Below, piece by piece: positions 22,813 to 35,837 of a DNA stretch of 64,000 nt. This DNA is from Epiperipatus broadwayi. Lineage: Eukaryota; Onychophora; Udeonychophora; Euonychophora; Peripatidae. Position 1 is the first letter of the stretch, and each line of letters opens with the position of its first letter. The stretch spans positions 986,904-1,050,903 of the forward strand of contig JAQFVV010006503.1 of assembly GCA_028023455.1 (NCBI GenBank). Reading direction: 5' to 3'. Below the pieces are notes generated by a model that saw only the letters and a list, made by a program, of their open reading frames with translations, did not search any database and was not told where the DNA came from. Both the position numbers and the translations under genes were made by a program.

Positions 22813-23149
22813 TTACAATGCAAAGAAAGTTATATCCCTTCACAGAGTATTAAAGTACGATAAAATTCAGTTTCTGCTTGCATTAGAGTGATGTAGTAAA
22901 AGCTATCAAAACTGTCAACATGAGCAAGGAACTTCATATGTTGATGTATCTATAACACTATACACATATTATTATTTAAGGGATAATTAAAAACTATCTG
23001 AGATAGAGATAATTTCTAGTTTAATAAACGATCATTAATATAATTTTATAGTGGTTTGTGTCAAAGTTGTGAGTGCAAAAATTTTGACACTTGTATTCAA
23101 ACTGTATGAAATTGTTATCTATATAATGCTATTCAAATGATGAAAATAT

Positions 23150-23300
23150 GTATAAGAAATTGTGATCCAGGCCAATTAATGAGTGCTGGTACAACATCAA
23201 ATGTGCGCTAGTTCAATATAAAATGCACACCTTGATGATCATTTATCTTTTCTATGTCTTTAGTCATATGTTTCAGGAATTTATGATAAAATAGATGCTT
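23150..23300 (+). mobile_element. R1 fragment
   Basis: TTGTGATCCAGGCCAATTAA, GAGTGCTGGTACAACATC and GATCATTTATCTTTTC match the middle of R1 (see 925). Diverged. Confidence 0.5.
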
Positions 23301-23366
23301 GAAATATTAAATACATAATGAAGTTAATGAGATATTTATTTTATATAGTGTGATGTTTATAAATTG

Positions 23367-23671
23367 TAATAAACTAAAGATCAGCATTTCAAGCTAATGC
23401 ACATGCACTTTATGAATCTTAATAATAAATGAATACTTTCATTTCCAACACAAGATAAAGTCTTTGTGCAAGAATTGAATGAATCCACCTATTTTTTCAA
23501 CCCAAATGCTTAAGTTTGGGCAAATCTTAAGCACTAGAAATGAAAGTGATCACTTTAAATTACTTTTTACTATGTCTGAATGAATGACGCCTATGAAATT
23601 TTCTAGAATTTATGATATGTCATTCATTTATTATTATGCATTAGCTTGAAATGCTGATCTTTAGTTTATTA
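23367..23671. repeat. Fold-back element with 35-bp perfect inverted repeats
   Basis: 23367-23401 and 23637-23671 are exact complements (core AAGATCAGCATTTCAAGC). The interior carries a second complementary pair (CAAATGCTTAAGTTTGGGCAAATCTTAAG). Related words occur at about 33540-33640. Non-coding, about 305 bp. Confidence 0.75.
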
Positions 23672-23697
23672 TAATGAAGTTAAGTATATTTAAAACA

Positions 23698-23885
23698 AAC
23701 ATCTGTATATATACTTAAAATTTCATTATGAGCTCTATATGTTTCAAAAGTGTGGGTATTCAAAAAGTGCATCAAGTATGTGAGAGATGTTAACATGACT
23801 TCTGGAGGTGATGGATGATTGTGGTATGATTGAGATAATTTTAAAAATGCACTGAAATAAGTATAACTTTTGAAAATATACATAG
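23698..23885 (+). repeat. Dispersed ~190-bp direct repeat, copy 2
   Basis: Partner of 22625-22812. It overlaps a chance open frame on the minus strand, not considered a gene. Confidence 0.5.
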
Positions 23886-24242
23886 GTGAGATAGGATTAT
23901 AGTAAGAGAATTTACATCTTTTCTATAAAAAAAATAGTTACTGTATCTGAAGTCTAAGACTAAAAGAGAGAAATTATTATTGTTATCATTATTATTTTAT
24001 TGAGATAAAAAATGTTGATTTAAATTAAAAAAAAAACAACAACTATCCATACAGATAAGTATTGTTTTGAGACCATGCTTTGTTAATAATAGTTGTATAA
24101 ATGTATGCATATTGCTATATCATATGTAGTTGCTAATATATAGTATAATCTACCAATTTCATTGATCTAGGTAGTACTTGCTAATGAGCAAAAAAAAATT
24201 ACTAATCTCCATAAATTAATACATTGTACAGGCTTAAACCTG

Positions 24243-24560
24243 AATTTATATATGTAATATATGCTGGATTTGAACTCAGACTTTCACATGACCCACTACT
24301 CTCAATGCCATTTCATACTGCTGACCCACCTGATCACACACATGTTAAAAAGATAAATAATACGTATTTCATGCTAAACCAGCAGTCATCAGTTGGTCTA
24401 GATTACTATCCTCACACACATATATATAATCAGTGTTCAGCTTTATATTAAGATAGCCAATCTTCATACTTTAATGGACAGGCTTCAAACTATTCAAACA
24501 CACAACTCTTCAGCCTTCCATTTCATTGAAAATCTGATGGTGGAACGTTCAAATCTCCAT
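24243..24560 (-). mobile_element. R1, single arm, minus orientation
   Basis: Starts with the tRNA-like end (GGATTTGAACTCAGACTTTC, whose complement has the B-box-like GAGTTCAAATCC) and runs through AGTTGGTCTAGATTACTATC and TATTAAGATAGCCAATCTTC to ATTGAAAATCTGATGG. About 318 bp, the most complete single arm in the window. Confidence 0.7.
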
Positions 24561-25418
24561 AAAATAAAAACAATGTATTTATTTTCGAATTTACAACTAC
24601 AAAGGTATATTAATAAAATAAAATAAAATAAAATATACTGGGAATAAAAATAATATACTTATCAAAATAAAATCAATTATTTAATAAAACAAAAAAACAT
24701 AAACAATAATCAAAATGTATGTATACAGAAAAGCAAATTCATAACAAATGTCCAGATTTATTCTTGAATTGATGGTTATAGATGTATATTAAATATTGTT
24801 TACTTTTATTTTATTTATGTTTTGTGCATAAACTTGCTCTATTTACTACAATTTTTTTATTGCAAATATATTATTTTCTACGTTTTATTTAATATGCATT
24901 TATAATAACAAACAAATGCAATTCTTTCTTATGGATTTCGAGTTCAGTGTACATTTCATTCGCTATTGCAATATTTTTTAAATACTTGATATTGTTTTGA
25001 TATTTTTTTTCTAAAATAAATTATTTTCTTCCTTTTATAATTTAATAATAATAATATATAGGCATTTTATTTTTTATCACTTGGTTTTTCTTTTATTTTA
25101 TTGTAAGTACTATGTAACTTTATTAAATGAGTAAACCTATTTTATTATCACCCATGTATTTCGTTGATTCTGAATTTGAAACAAAGCATGAATAATAAAA
25201 GTTGATATATTTATGTATGATAGATCAAGTATTCACTAGTATACTTATATCATTACTGTATGAAGAATTTGTCATGGTTCCAAAGTGATATAAATAGTGG
25301 CTCATTACTACACTTCCGAAATATAGAAGAGAACAATAGGGAGAAGCATATTAATGATTGAGAATCAATTACAAAGAAGCATAGACATTTTAATGTGACA
25401 TATTCAATATATATATAC
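24561..25418. other. AT-rich spacer, no gene seen
   Basis: Contains a short AAAAT run near 24615-24635 and T-rich stretches. No element or gene recognised. Confidence 0.5.
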
Positions 25419-26938
25419 CTGGGTCTCGTTTTATGTGGATTTTGAAGTTACGTGATTCATGTTTCTTCTCAATATCTTTGTATACAATTTTCCTTTATGC
25501 GATAAAAATTATTTGATCAGAAGTGAGCTCCAATAATGTGCTATTACTTTAAATATTATAAATTTTGCACACTCCCATCATATTTAAAGTAAACAAAGGC
25601 AAAAATATTTGTAAAATTAATATCATGTTAGCCAGAAACTAGTCTAGTCTGGGGATATTGGATGAGTAGGCACTAGATAGGGATTTTATGCACAAGCCTT
25701 CTGGCATCCATTGATTACTCTGTTTGGCACAGGGTGGCACTACTGTATGGAGAGTTGTGTCTTTGTTTACAACAATGCTAGTATAGAAATGGAGATTATT
25801 TAAAGTAATAGTGCATTATCAAAGTTCGACTTCCATCTAATAATTTCAATATTTTCAGCACTTTATAATAGTACTGTAATTGATTTTATGCAATAAAGAA
25901 GTTCATAATTCACTTAAAATCAGAATTTCCCCAATTTATATACACACATTAAATTTTACAAGACTATAATGTAAATCTGTTCAAACGTTACAGATGAAAA
26001 ATACTATGTATGCTGTTGTTTTTGCATTTTAAATCACATTCTATTTTTGCTTTTTATAAAAAGAGTACATAATCAATTAATCATTTAGTGCCTGCAAGTT
26101 TATTTTTAAAAGGTGAGTAACAGCAGTGGGCACAATTAAATTTGACAATTAAAATCTGATTTTTAATTGTAATTAACAATTTAAAAATTATGCAACGTGA
26201 TCTGAAATTAAGGTGATGTGAAATGATGAAATTTGATTTTTAAACGGAATTGAAAATTAAAAAATTAAAAACAAAAGTAAGAATTTAATTTTTAATTGTT
26301 AGTTTTAATTAAATTTTTCCCAACAGTGGTAAGTCAGTGTCTTTTTATTATCATAAGTTTAAGTTCTTATTTTTATTTTAAACTTTTAGTTTACCCTAAT
26401 GGAGAAGAAAAAACATCTAAGAAAATGAATTTCTTTGGAAACAAAAATTTCAATTTTAGATCATTTAGTGAAATGGGAAGGATCAACTGCGATTGAAAAA
26501 CATTTTAATTGTTTTTCCTCTTTATATCATTTAGGGAGAAGCTACAGTACTTTACATCACATCACATCATGATGAATCTGATGTATCAAATAGCGATAAT
26601 GATTAAAATATCATACATATATGAAAAAAATGTAAATTACGCATAAAAATATATTGTTTTGAATAAAATTAAATACTGTAATTAATAAAAAAAAGTTAAA
26701 AAAGTGTGTCTTGTATCAATTTTTTTTAAATTTGAAATTTTTTTAGTCATATTTTATTATTTTATTTTTTTTATGCGAATTTTAAAATAATTTTATATTG
26801 TTGCTTTGCTTTTATGCGATTTTTGAAAATTACAATAGCATATCCCCCATTTTTCAAGATAAGTTAAGTCTATTTTTGTGCAATTTCTTTTGTGCACATT
26901 TTCTGAGGAACCTATCTACTGCATAAAATGAGACCCAG
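25419..26938. mobile_element. Candidate pogo/Tigger-like non-autonomous DNA transposon
   Basis: The ends CTGGGTCTCGTTTTATG (25419) and its complement (ending at 26938) form a 17-bp inverted repeat with one mismatch. Subterminal blocks such as TTTATGCGAT and GAGGAACCTATCTACTGCAT resemble the subterminal style of Tigger/pogo elements, which I infer from memory of the family. The interior has no transposase, and an R2 arm is inserted at 25628-25757. A TA duplication is not clean, so the assignment is tentative. Confidence 0.4.
25628..25757. mobile_element. R2 single arm nested in the Tigger-like element
   Basis: GCCAGAAACTAGTCT, GGATGAGTAGGCACTAGATA, TTCTGGCATCCATTGATTAC and TACTGTATGGAGAGTT match the right arm of R2 at 10.7-11.3 kb. 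Its position between the 25.4-kb and 26.9-kb inverted ends makes it the younger insertion. Confidence 0.65.
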
Positions 26939-29141
26939 ATGTATTCTTTAATGAATGGAATAAATTACGATGGTGGGATTTTAAAAAATAAGAAAAAAAA
27001 AACAATATTATTAACTAAACTAATCACTATTATTGGAAATATATATATATGAGCAAAGTACAATTTTATGAATACAGCATCAAAATGAGGTCATTAAATA
27101 AATAAATTAATAATTATGGAAAAGCAGTGGGGTTGATATAAAGGCAGAAGAATCTGAAGTGATATCATGCTTTCTAATGAAGAAAACGAAGTGGCTAAAA
27201 CTTCCCTTTCTAGGGTACTGTGTAGAGAAGTTGGTGTGGTCCCAAGAGTTCTCTGGGTAACCTATGTGGGAGGCATGTTATATAAAAATGATCCCTGAAG
27301 GTCAACTATCTGCAGAAAAGGGCATGAAGAAAGTCTATGGGTCCGAACTCATCGCAACCTTTCAAGAGAGAAGCACGTAATATTTAATAAATGAAGCCCT
27401 ATATCTGAAATGCTGCATAAAACTATGTTTTGAATGACATGAAAGAAAAGTTTCTATTTCAATACACATGAACCTCACTTGAATGCTATAATTTAGGTAA
27501 TTAATGCTATGCTACATAATATATATGGGAAAGATTTAATTCATACAAAATAGATTTAAAAATTTATTCCCCTTCTCTTCCTTGCTATTTAACATACTAA
27601 AATTCCACCCTCACAAATTTTATAACTTGAGAATAATCAAGTCTTTGAAATATTAAGAGTATAACATAATCAAATGAATAATAAAAAAAATAAAATAAAA
27701 ATAAGAAATCACCTTTTCAGAATTATAGTTGCAACATAGAAAAATATTGGATAGCATTAACTTTTAAGTGAATAAAATTAAAAACTACTCCAGGTAGAAT
27801 ATTTTTATTATAAATGAAGTTACATAATTAATACCTTTTTTCTTTTAATATATGGAGAAACATGAAAATAGGTTAACTTAAAAAACAATCTGGTGAGCAT
27901 ATTAATTAAGAGTGCATTTAGATCTAACTAAAGACAGTGGGTTTAATAACATCAATCCATGGAGGTCTAAGTAGATAGGGAAAATGACTTTATACATTAG
28001 GTTTGCAAGATTGTTTAGATTGGCAACTTAAAATAATAAAATAACACAAAGTTTAAAATTAAGGAAGGAACCGCACCAAGATTAAACAAATAAGAGCACA
28101 TGATAGACTTTACATTAAAAAAAAAATTATTAGTATGAGAACAAATTTACATTAACAGTTACTAAAAAAACATTTAATTTAACAATTTGAAAATAATATC
28201 CTGATAGCTGAGGTTGGGATTAGTTTAGAAGGAATGAGATGTAAATTTTATAAGTGGTTCTAAGGTTAATTACCTTGCTACATTAAAGAGTCCATTTTTG
28301 ACAGTTCGGCTCCAGCATGGCAAAATAAACAAGATTGAAATAATTTCCATTGCAATAGCAAGCTTCCATTAGGCATTTTTCTGTTCTTAGATCATACTTT
28401 CTATAAAAATTTGGGACAACAGCGAGATGATTATTAGCAGTGAGATGGACCAACAAAGGCGATGAAAGATGATTAGTTTTTACTACTCGTCCAACATTTA
28501 AAAAAAAATAGTGTAGAGTCCTTTTGCCAACAGATTTTTTACAAATTAGTTCTCCCTTGGTGGTCAAAAATCAGCTCATTATATACTGCCCTCAGGTATT
28601 TGAGGAATCCTTTTAGTATTCCTTTTTTAATTTCATTTCCTTCACCTATTGTTTTGGAGATGCAACCATTAGATAATTTGTCCAAAAATATATTCAAATC
28701 TATTTCCAGATTAAAAATAGATTTGATAAAACAATGTTAATTGCAAAAGTATAAATTCTTAATTTGATTTCCAATTTACTTTGAGCACATTTTAATTAAA
28801 CATTCTTTCCCAAAATTAGACAATGTAAAATTTCCACCCTTTTAATTGTTTTGGACAATTAACAGTTGCATACTCCATCTTGGATTTTTAAAAGAAAAAT
28901 AGTTTTTAAAAGAATTTAAAATGAAAGTTATTTTTTTTTACAAACTTAAAAAAAATATTTGTAAAATTAATATCATGTTAGTAATTGCTTCCATTATTTA
29001 TATATATATAATTAGTTTTCAACCAGTAACCACCTAAACATTCACAGTAAATATAGCAACCAATATTTCTAACTGCTGTCAAGGCAACCTTCACACCTTT
29101 TAATAGCAAGAATGGAAATCCTCAATATATATATATATATA
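26939..29141. other. AT-rich spacer, no confident gene
   Basis: No mobile element recognised. 28951-28981 repeats a 31-bp word found at 25601-25631. A 95-codon open frame lies at 28283-28567 (separate entry). A patch at 27160-27380 is richer in G+C but shows no motif. Confidence 0.45.
28283..28567 (-). CDS. Unrecognised 94-codon open frame (doubtful)
   Basis: Minus-strand frame starting right after a TGA, with a near-normal mix of residues (Cys, His, Lys, Trp present) unlike most AT-rich chance frames here, e.g. 'GKRTLHYFFLNVGRVVK' and 'ACYCNGNYFNLVYFAMLEP'. No start context, signal peptide or domain is recognisable, and no splice-linked exon was found. It may be an exon or transposon relic, or chance. 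Confidence 0.2.
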   Translation of the reverse strand: MTTKGELICKKSVGKRTLHYFFLNVGRVVKTNHLSSPLLVHLTANNHLAVVPNFYRKYDLRTEKCLMEACYCNGNYFNLVYFAMLEPNCQKWTL

Positions 29142-31070
29142 TTGAAGCAGTCGGATCTGAGTTCGATCCTAGCTTCATGTTATTTACCCTAATACTAACC
29201 TTAAATTTCCGATGCAATGGGGCTTTATACGTTCAATCCACGCTAATTTCCATAATGAATAACTTGTTTCAAATACGTAGTAAAATTAATTAGTTTAGTT
29301 TAAATTGGATCAATTCTCTAAATAAATTCATGATAAAATGTTCATGAATTTACATATATTAAATTGCCTGGATTGTGCGTATATATGTTTGTAAATATTA
29401 AATATATATAATTGTTCGAAAGTTTCATTGCGTCGGGAATACTTGTTTTTTTTTTACTTTTAAATAATTTGTAAAGTTTTGCGATTAAAAGCTACATTCC
29501 TTCCAAAGGCTTTCAAATTCTCAAAAACAACAGTAAAGTTTTATTAATAAAAAAAAAGATAAGAATTCAATTTTTAATTAAAATCATTTCAGACTTTAAG
29601 AATTCATTTTCTAATTAGGAAAGGAATTCAAAAATTAGTTTGAAAGCCTTATCGAAGGAATGTTTCTGAAAACAACTAATTATAAAAAAAAAAAACCGAG
29701 ATTGATAATAAAATGAGCGCTAGCCGGAGGCATCAGTGAACAGTAGATATATAGCCCTGAAAAGTAAAGAAAAAAGACTAGCTTTGTTCTAGAGTAGTGC
29801 AGTGAACTCTGTGCGTATAAAAATTGTATTTCATCATGATAGAGGGCTAGAACATCAGGAATCTGGCTATGGTTCCTAAAGTCCCGAGAAATCTTCAATG
29901 GAGCTGCTGAACCTTTTTCCGGACCGATCATTCTGCTAAAATTATGAAAGCTACTAAAATACTGTTCCAGTAGTCAACCAATGATGCCTACGTTTTCAAC
30001 AACTTGGAGGAGTAACTTAAGGACAAGCACGGAAGGGTAATATATTTCTATAATGAACGTTAAACTTTCTGGCCAGTTCGAACTTTATTTTACTCTCCTA
30101 TTTAAGAGCTCTTTATTCTTTAATGTAACATTTTTTATAAAACCTTTTATTCATGCTATTGTAAATCTATCTCGTAATTCTTTAAATCTCTAGCCTTTAA
30201 ACTTTCTCTTTTCTTACTTGGCGGTTCATTTAATATATATATATTTGTGTGCTTTATTAATGTCGTATTTAAAATTATATGCCAATAATCTTTCGACTCG
30301 ATGAGCTCCTTGATTCCATTTGCCTCACGCAAATAATATAATATAAATTTTAAATAGTTATTCTCGCCCATTAGAACTAAATTTATAAGTTCTATTAATC
30401 ATCGAGTCGAAAGAAAATATTATACGTTTACTATTTTTATAATTAGCTAATAATAAATTATTAGCTCCGTTTTTCACCTATGTCCCCAGCTCCTAAGTTA
30501 CAAGTGTATCTACTCACAAAATGTTAAAATATTGATTTCTTGTTCCACTAATATATATTTATTCGAATATAACCTTAAATGTTTTATTTACTTGTTGGGG
30601 GCATAGACATAGAATTCCAATATTGCGTAATTTCCATTGGCATATGATAAGGACCGCCACTCTTATTATATTTATAAATTCGTTTAAAGACTAGAGGTAA
30701 CTAATGCAATCTATATTTTATTGAACAAAACAAATTATTATTATTATTAAATATTTTCTAATATACTTGGTTTCTTAGTTCATCATTCTTTTTATAATTA
30801 TTTAAATGTTAATACCCGCTATCTGTGTTGGCAACCCGAACATACATATGATTTGATTTAAAAAGTATTCAAAGTAATTAATTATTAGATATTCGTGTCA
30901 GTGCAAGGGTCTCTAGTCCTCACCAACCGTTGAACTAGTTCTTGGCGCATAGCACTGTGCCGTCGATTTCTGCTATCTGAGCTGTTGAGTTGGGTTTGAA
31001 TTCAGTTTTGGTTAAGCTGAGTTTGAATCTGATTTGACTTGCGGTGGTGGTGGGTTTCGACTGGTACAAT
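29142..31070. mobile_element. 1.9-kb TIR element R4, copy R (truncated at the LINE junction)
   Basis: It starts with the same 91-bp terminal repeat as copy L (TTGAAGCAGTCGGATCTGAG) after a TA run. 29142-30290 is the near-identical inverted counterpart of about 21040-22198. 30266-30455 and 30745-31067 match copy L in direct orientation. It includes about 290 bp (30456-30744) not present in copy L. The match stops at CTGGTAC near 31067, where a TAT/TAC array and a LINE 3' end begin, so its far terminal repeat is missing. Confidence 0.8.
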
Positions 31071-31073
31071 ATG

Positions 31074-31200
<127 letters not shown>

Positions 31201-31805
31201 TTTAAAAGACTTTATTAACTGAAAGGTTACATCTGTTTACAGTTTTACATTAGGCATACATAGTTTCATATTTACATTATAAAAGATGTACAGTTTATGC
31301 AATTAAATGCCATGCATTACAAACATTTAGATTACTGATTTAGATGTTAGAGTTCGTGATGACCATCTAGTTCAAAAACAATAATCTTTATCAATGTTTT
31401 GTGGTGACAATGGGAGAAACAGTGTTTAAATATTCCATTGAGATCCGATCACAGTCTGCATATAGTTCGTTGAAGATTTAATAGATTTCATGTTGTATTA
31501 TATAGAGAGTCAGAGACAAGTTTCTTGTTTCTTTCTTTAATGCTTTCAAGTTTATTCCAAAAGGTGTTTAGATGCCTTCTTGTGTTGTTGTAGTATAAAA
31601 AGTGCATCTAGTACACCATAGTGAAAATAGGACAAATGTCCTGGCATGAATATTAGCACATATATCTTGTTTGAAACTTTCAAAAAGTGTGTTAATTTTA
31701 ACTTTTGAATTTTTAAATAATAGAGGAATTGCTTTCCGAATATTATCAAAGCAGGTGCATTCAAAGAATATGTGATGCTGGTTTTCAGTGTCTATTTTTG
31801 GCAGT
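31201..31805 (-). pseudogene. Tx1/L1-like LINE, 5'-truncated 3' end
   Basis: On the minus strand the frame encodes 'ENQHHIFFECTCFDNIRKAI', then 'SLWCTRCTF', corresponding to the C-terminal zinc-finger region ('ETQDHFLHSC') and 'AYWCTRCTF' of the LINE at 43-49 kb. It is followed by a stop, about 400 bp of 3' UTR, AATAAA (TTTATT at 31211-31216) and the trinucleotide array. It is a diverged member of the same clade, not a recent duplicate. The longer open frame at 31552-31764 is an out-of-phase shadow. Confidence 0.75.
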
Positions 31806-31822
31806 TTTTTATATATGATAAA

Positions 31823-31906
31823 ATATAATTATAAGATTAAATTGCCATATTAAAGAAACTACAAATATAATTATAACATTAAATTGCCATATTAAAGAAA
31901 CTACAA
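31823..31906. repeat. 42-bp tandem duplication
   Basis: 31823-31864 and 31865-31906 differ by only one or two bases (ATTAAATTGCCATATTAAAG in both). A recent local duplication just beyond the truncated LINE. Confidence 0.85.
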
Positions 31907-32806
31907 GTGTCATATTATTATAACTGATATATTAATTAATGAGCTGTTTAAACAAATACTTTTTTCCAGTCACATTACACCTTTTTAAAACTACTTTTTA
32001 AATTTTAGAATGCTTCATTTATTTACTATGAAGTATATATTTGGTTTAGTGGTACGGGAAAGATATTGAATAAAGTGAATTTGTTTGTTTAGACATCTAT
32101 TTAAAAAAAAAAAACAAGTTTTAAATGAGAGTGTTAAATAACAACTAGAAAATTTTTATTTGTGAAAACATATAATATTAAATTGTTTTATTTCAAAAGA
32201 TGTAGATTTTGAAAACAACTTAAAACATACATTTCACTTCATAGTCAGTTTTGTTTAATATTTATGCCCTTATTCACACAAAATTAATATTGTTAAGAAT
32301 ATAGAAGATTAAGTGTTCCTTTTCTGTAATAAACAATTTTTTTTTCATTTACTTTTTATTAAATAATTAAAACATATTTCAATATAAACTGAACAGTAAA
32401 AATTCCTTAATGTTTTACTATCTAAATTCCATTTTTTTGATTTTGGATGTATTGCATACCGAATACAAAATTTCCCTCACTAATTCTTCATTTTCTTTAA
32501 TTATCTGCTCATATTTTTAGAAAGTTTACAAATTCTATTTTCGAACTCTAGATGTACTCTAACATTAGTTTTGTTGTATTTTATGTTAAATTTTTGTGTA
32601 CTGAATATCAAAAGAACTTTTTATTGAATAATTCTCTCCATTTTTCTAACTATCCCCTTGCATTCCTATAATGTTTGATAATTAAAATATATTTAATATT
32701 TACGTAAAATAATTATCAATAACAGTATTGCAAAGAAATATAACTTTATTAAATATAATAAACATTTAAATACAAGTATAATATATATACTAAATTTTAG
32801 ATGAAA
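31907..32806. other. AT-rich spacer, no gene seen
   Basis: No element, RNA gene or coding-like frame recognised. Confidence 0.5.
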
Positions 32807-33305
32807 TTAGAAAGGAATTAAACACAGACTTTCAAGCTCTATTCCGCTATCCAAAGTGAAAAAGATAAGTGATCCCCAATATATGTATTCCATGCTGAAT
32901 CAGTACTTACCAGTTGGCTCAGATCATCATCTCCCACACACACATATATTCAGTGTTCAGTTTATATTAAGATAGCAAATCTTCAAATTTTAATAAACAG
33001 GCTTCAATCTTCTACATCCTTCAACTCTTCAACCATCCATATTATTGGGTTTGAAAATGAAAAAAATTAAAGCCTGTTCATTAAAGTTTGAAGATTGGTA
33101 TCTTAATATAAACTGAGCACTGGTAATATATATTTAAAGGAGATGATGATCTGGACCCACTGATAAGTATTGGTCCAGCATGAAATACATATATTGTAGA
33201 TCATTTATCTTTTTCACATGTATGTACATGGTCGTGTGTATCAGTTGTATAATATGGGCTGGGTACCTGTAGAAAGCTTTAAAGTCTGTGATTAAATTCC
33301 CTCAT
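32807..33305. mobile_element. Fold-back element R1, inverted pair
   Basis: The left half (32807-33050, minus) and right half (33062-33305, plus) are inverted R1 arms meeting around ATTGGGTTTGAAAATG. Both outer ends carry the tRNA-like terminal region (TTTGAACACAGACTTTC on the left form). Arms are about 75-85% alike by eye, so it is old. Confidence 0.7.
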
Positions 33306-35837
33306 TATAATTAAATATAATAAGGCAAATTATTATATATTTTTCATATAATAATTTTTAAAATGCTATAACATTTTTATGTCATAATATATGCAAGAGA
33401 GAAAATAAATATATGATCCAAACAAAATTTAAAGCATTTAAAATTCATTTGAATTATCAAAAATTAATGTTTCCCATTTTTAATGGCCACACTATAAAAG
33501 CAATTTAAAGTGATTATTTAATATCTTTACACTTTCACTTTCAAACACTTAAGATTTGCTCATACAAAAGCATTTGGGTTTGAAAAGATAGATGGCCAAT
33601 CTATCTTTTCCAAAGACTTTATCATGTGTTTGAAGTATTCAGTCATTTATAGTTAAAATCTGCAAAGCATATGTGCAACAGGTTAATGCTGCTTAAATAT
33701 TAAAAAAAATAGTAAAAGTGTTATATATTCAGTATTTTCCTTGCCATATTCATGATATTTAAAAATTTACTTTTCATGTGTTAAATATATTTAAACAGAC
33801 ATCATAAAGGTTTATCAATTTCATAGTAAAGGTTTATCAAATTCATCTAACTGTACATTTAAAATTTTACTTTAACACATTAAATATATATTTAAATTGA
33901 AACCCTAAAAATTTGTCAAATTTATTATTATAACTGATTTAAATTGTCATTACTTAAATGAGAAATCAAATATATAGAATACATGTCATTTAATTACTTG
34001 AAATTATATTTACAAAATCAAATTTTATTTTACTTTACCAAAAACAATACTTTTGTTTGAAAATTTTTTCTATTCTGTATTTTATTAGTGAGTGCTGCCT
34101 TCTTTTTGCTCTTTTATGATGTCATTAAAAATAGTTATGATATAAAAATTTCATTCATTTTTATATTGCAAATTATAAATATTTTAAAAGCAATTAAAGC
34201 AAAAATGTATATGCTAGTAAAAATAATATTATGCAAGATTCTTTAAGATTGATGCAATAATTGTTGAGGTATAATGCCACAGTTAAGCAAACGAAGTTAT
34301 ATATATACATATAGGCAATATTTATATGCTATAAACTTTAATCTTTAACAGATGTAATTATTTAAATATTTTAATATGTAGAAATATCTATTATATTTTC
34401 ATATTAGAAAAATCATTATCAAATGTTAGTAAACAATAATCAATAACAATAATAAGCTGTGAATAAATAATGTTGCATTTTCATCTCTATATAAAACCAA
34501 GATATTGCATTTAGAAAATAAGTGTCATTGAATGCAGGAAATGTTCACAACTTACTATTTTCATTGCCTACTGTTTATTAACATCTGATGGTAATTTTTT
34601 TAATATGAAAATATAACGTACATTTTCACTTATTAAAATATTTAAACAAATACATCTGTTAAAATTACTTATTTGTAACATCTAACTAACCAGTACAACA
34701 GTATATTATCATTAAAGAATGTGTGAAAAGTTGAAAGCTTTCTTTTCTTACCCTATAACAAATAGTGTAGCAGGTTAATCTTTATATAAAACTAAGTTAT
34801 TGCATTTGGAAAAGTTAGTTTTTTAAATGCAGAAACCATTTGTTTATTATTTTTAATGATTACTATCTATTGAGATGGATGATTTTTTTTTCTAACATGA
34901 AAATATAATAGATATTTCCACAGATTAATATATATATATATCATAATTTAGATTTTCAAATAGAATAATATTGATAGCTTGATGTAAATCTTAATGCTTC
35001 CAGACATTTAATAATAATTCTATCACAGATATAATGTAGTTTACTGACATAAGGGCACTCACATTTACTATTCAGTAGTTTTAGAATTTTGTCTCAAGAA
35101 AAGTTGACAAAATATCAGAGATTGACTAGAATGGGAAAAAAGATATTACTACATATTTAATCATGAAACAAAATTTAATAATGCAAAATAATAGACAAAC
35201 ACATAAAATATTCCAATAGATAATCACAAAATGAGTAAATAACATAAAATGATGTAAACAAATATCAAAAGATGGATTTTAAAAATAAATAAATGTTATA
35301 ATCTAGTTTTTAATCATAAAATAATAATCTCTTTATTTTGTGTTTATAATTATAAAATTTAAAAAATTTTAGTTTACAAAATTAATTTCAAAGCATAAAA
35401 TATTATTATTAAATTGACTGCCAGAAAACAAATATGCAAATGCTAAAATCAATATTAAAATGGTTAACTCATATATATAATTTTTCTCTCTTAATTTATC
35501 TGAATTTTAAACCACTACATTTTTAAAAATAAATTCATAGTTGAATTGTGCAATTATATGAATAAATCAAGTTTACAGTGAATTATTCAAATTATCATTA
35601 ATTTCATAAATATTGATAAGAACTGGTTAGAATTATTAAAATCAGTATATTATTAAAATATATACTATGATAACTGCTATTGAATTAAGTCTAACTTTAA
35701 AAAGTAAATGATAATATTTAGCTCGAGCAGTGGATAAAATACATAATTATGTACACTTCTCATACATAATTATTAATGAATGTGGTGTTACATATTAGTT
35801 CTAAACCCGCAGTCAGTTTTATAACTCTAGAATATAT
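33306..35837. other. AT-rich spacer with faint direct repeats
   Basis: No gene. 34475-34640 and 34765-34930 share an ordered set of words (TATATAAAAC, TATTGCATTT, ATGAAAATATAA), a diverged direct repeat of about 290-bp spacing. 33540-33640 shares words with the fold-back element at 23.4-23.7 kb. Confidence 0.4.

Noticed and set aside
21409-29931. A conserved gene duplicated at 21.4 kb and 29.7-29.9 kb
   Set aside because: Both lie in copies of the same TIR element that are nearly identical along their non-coding parts, so frame conservation carries no weight.
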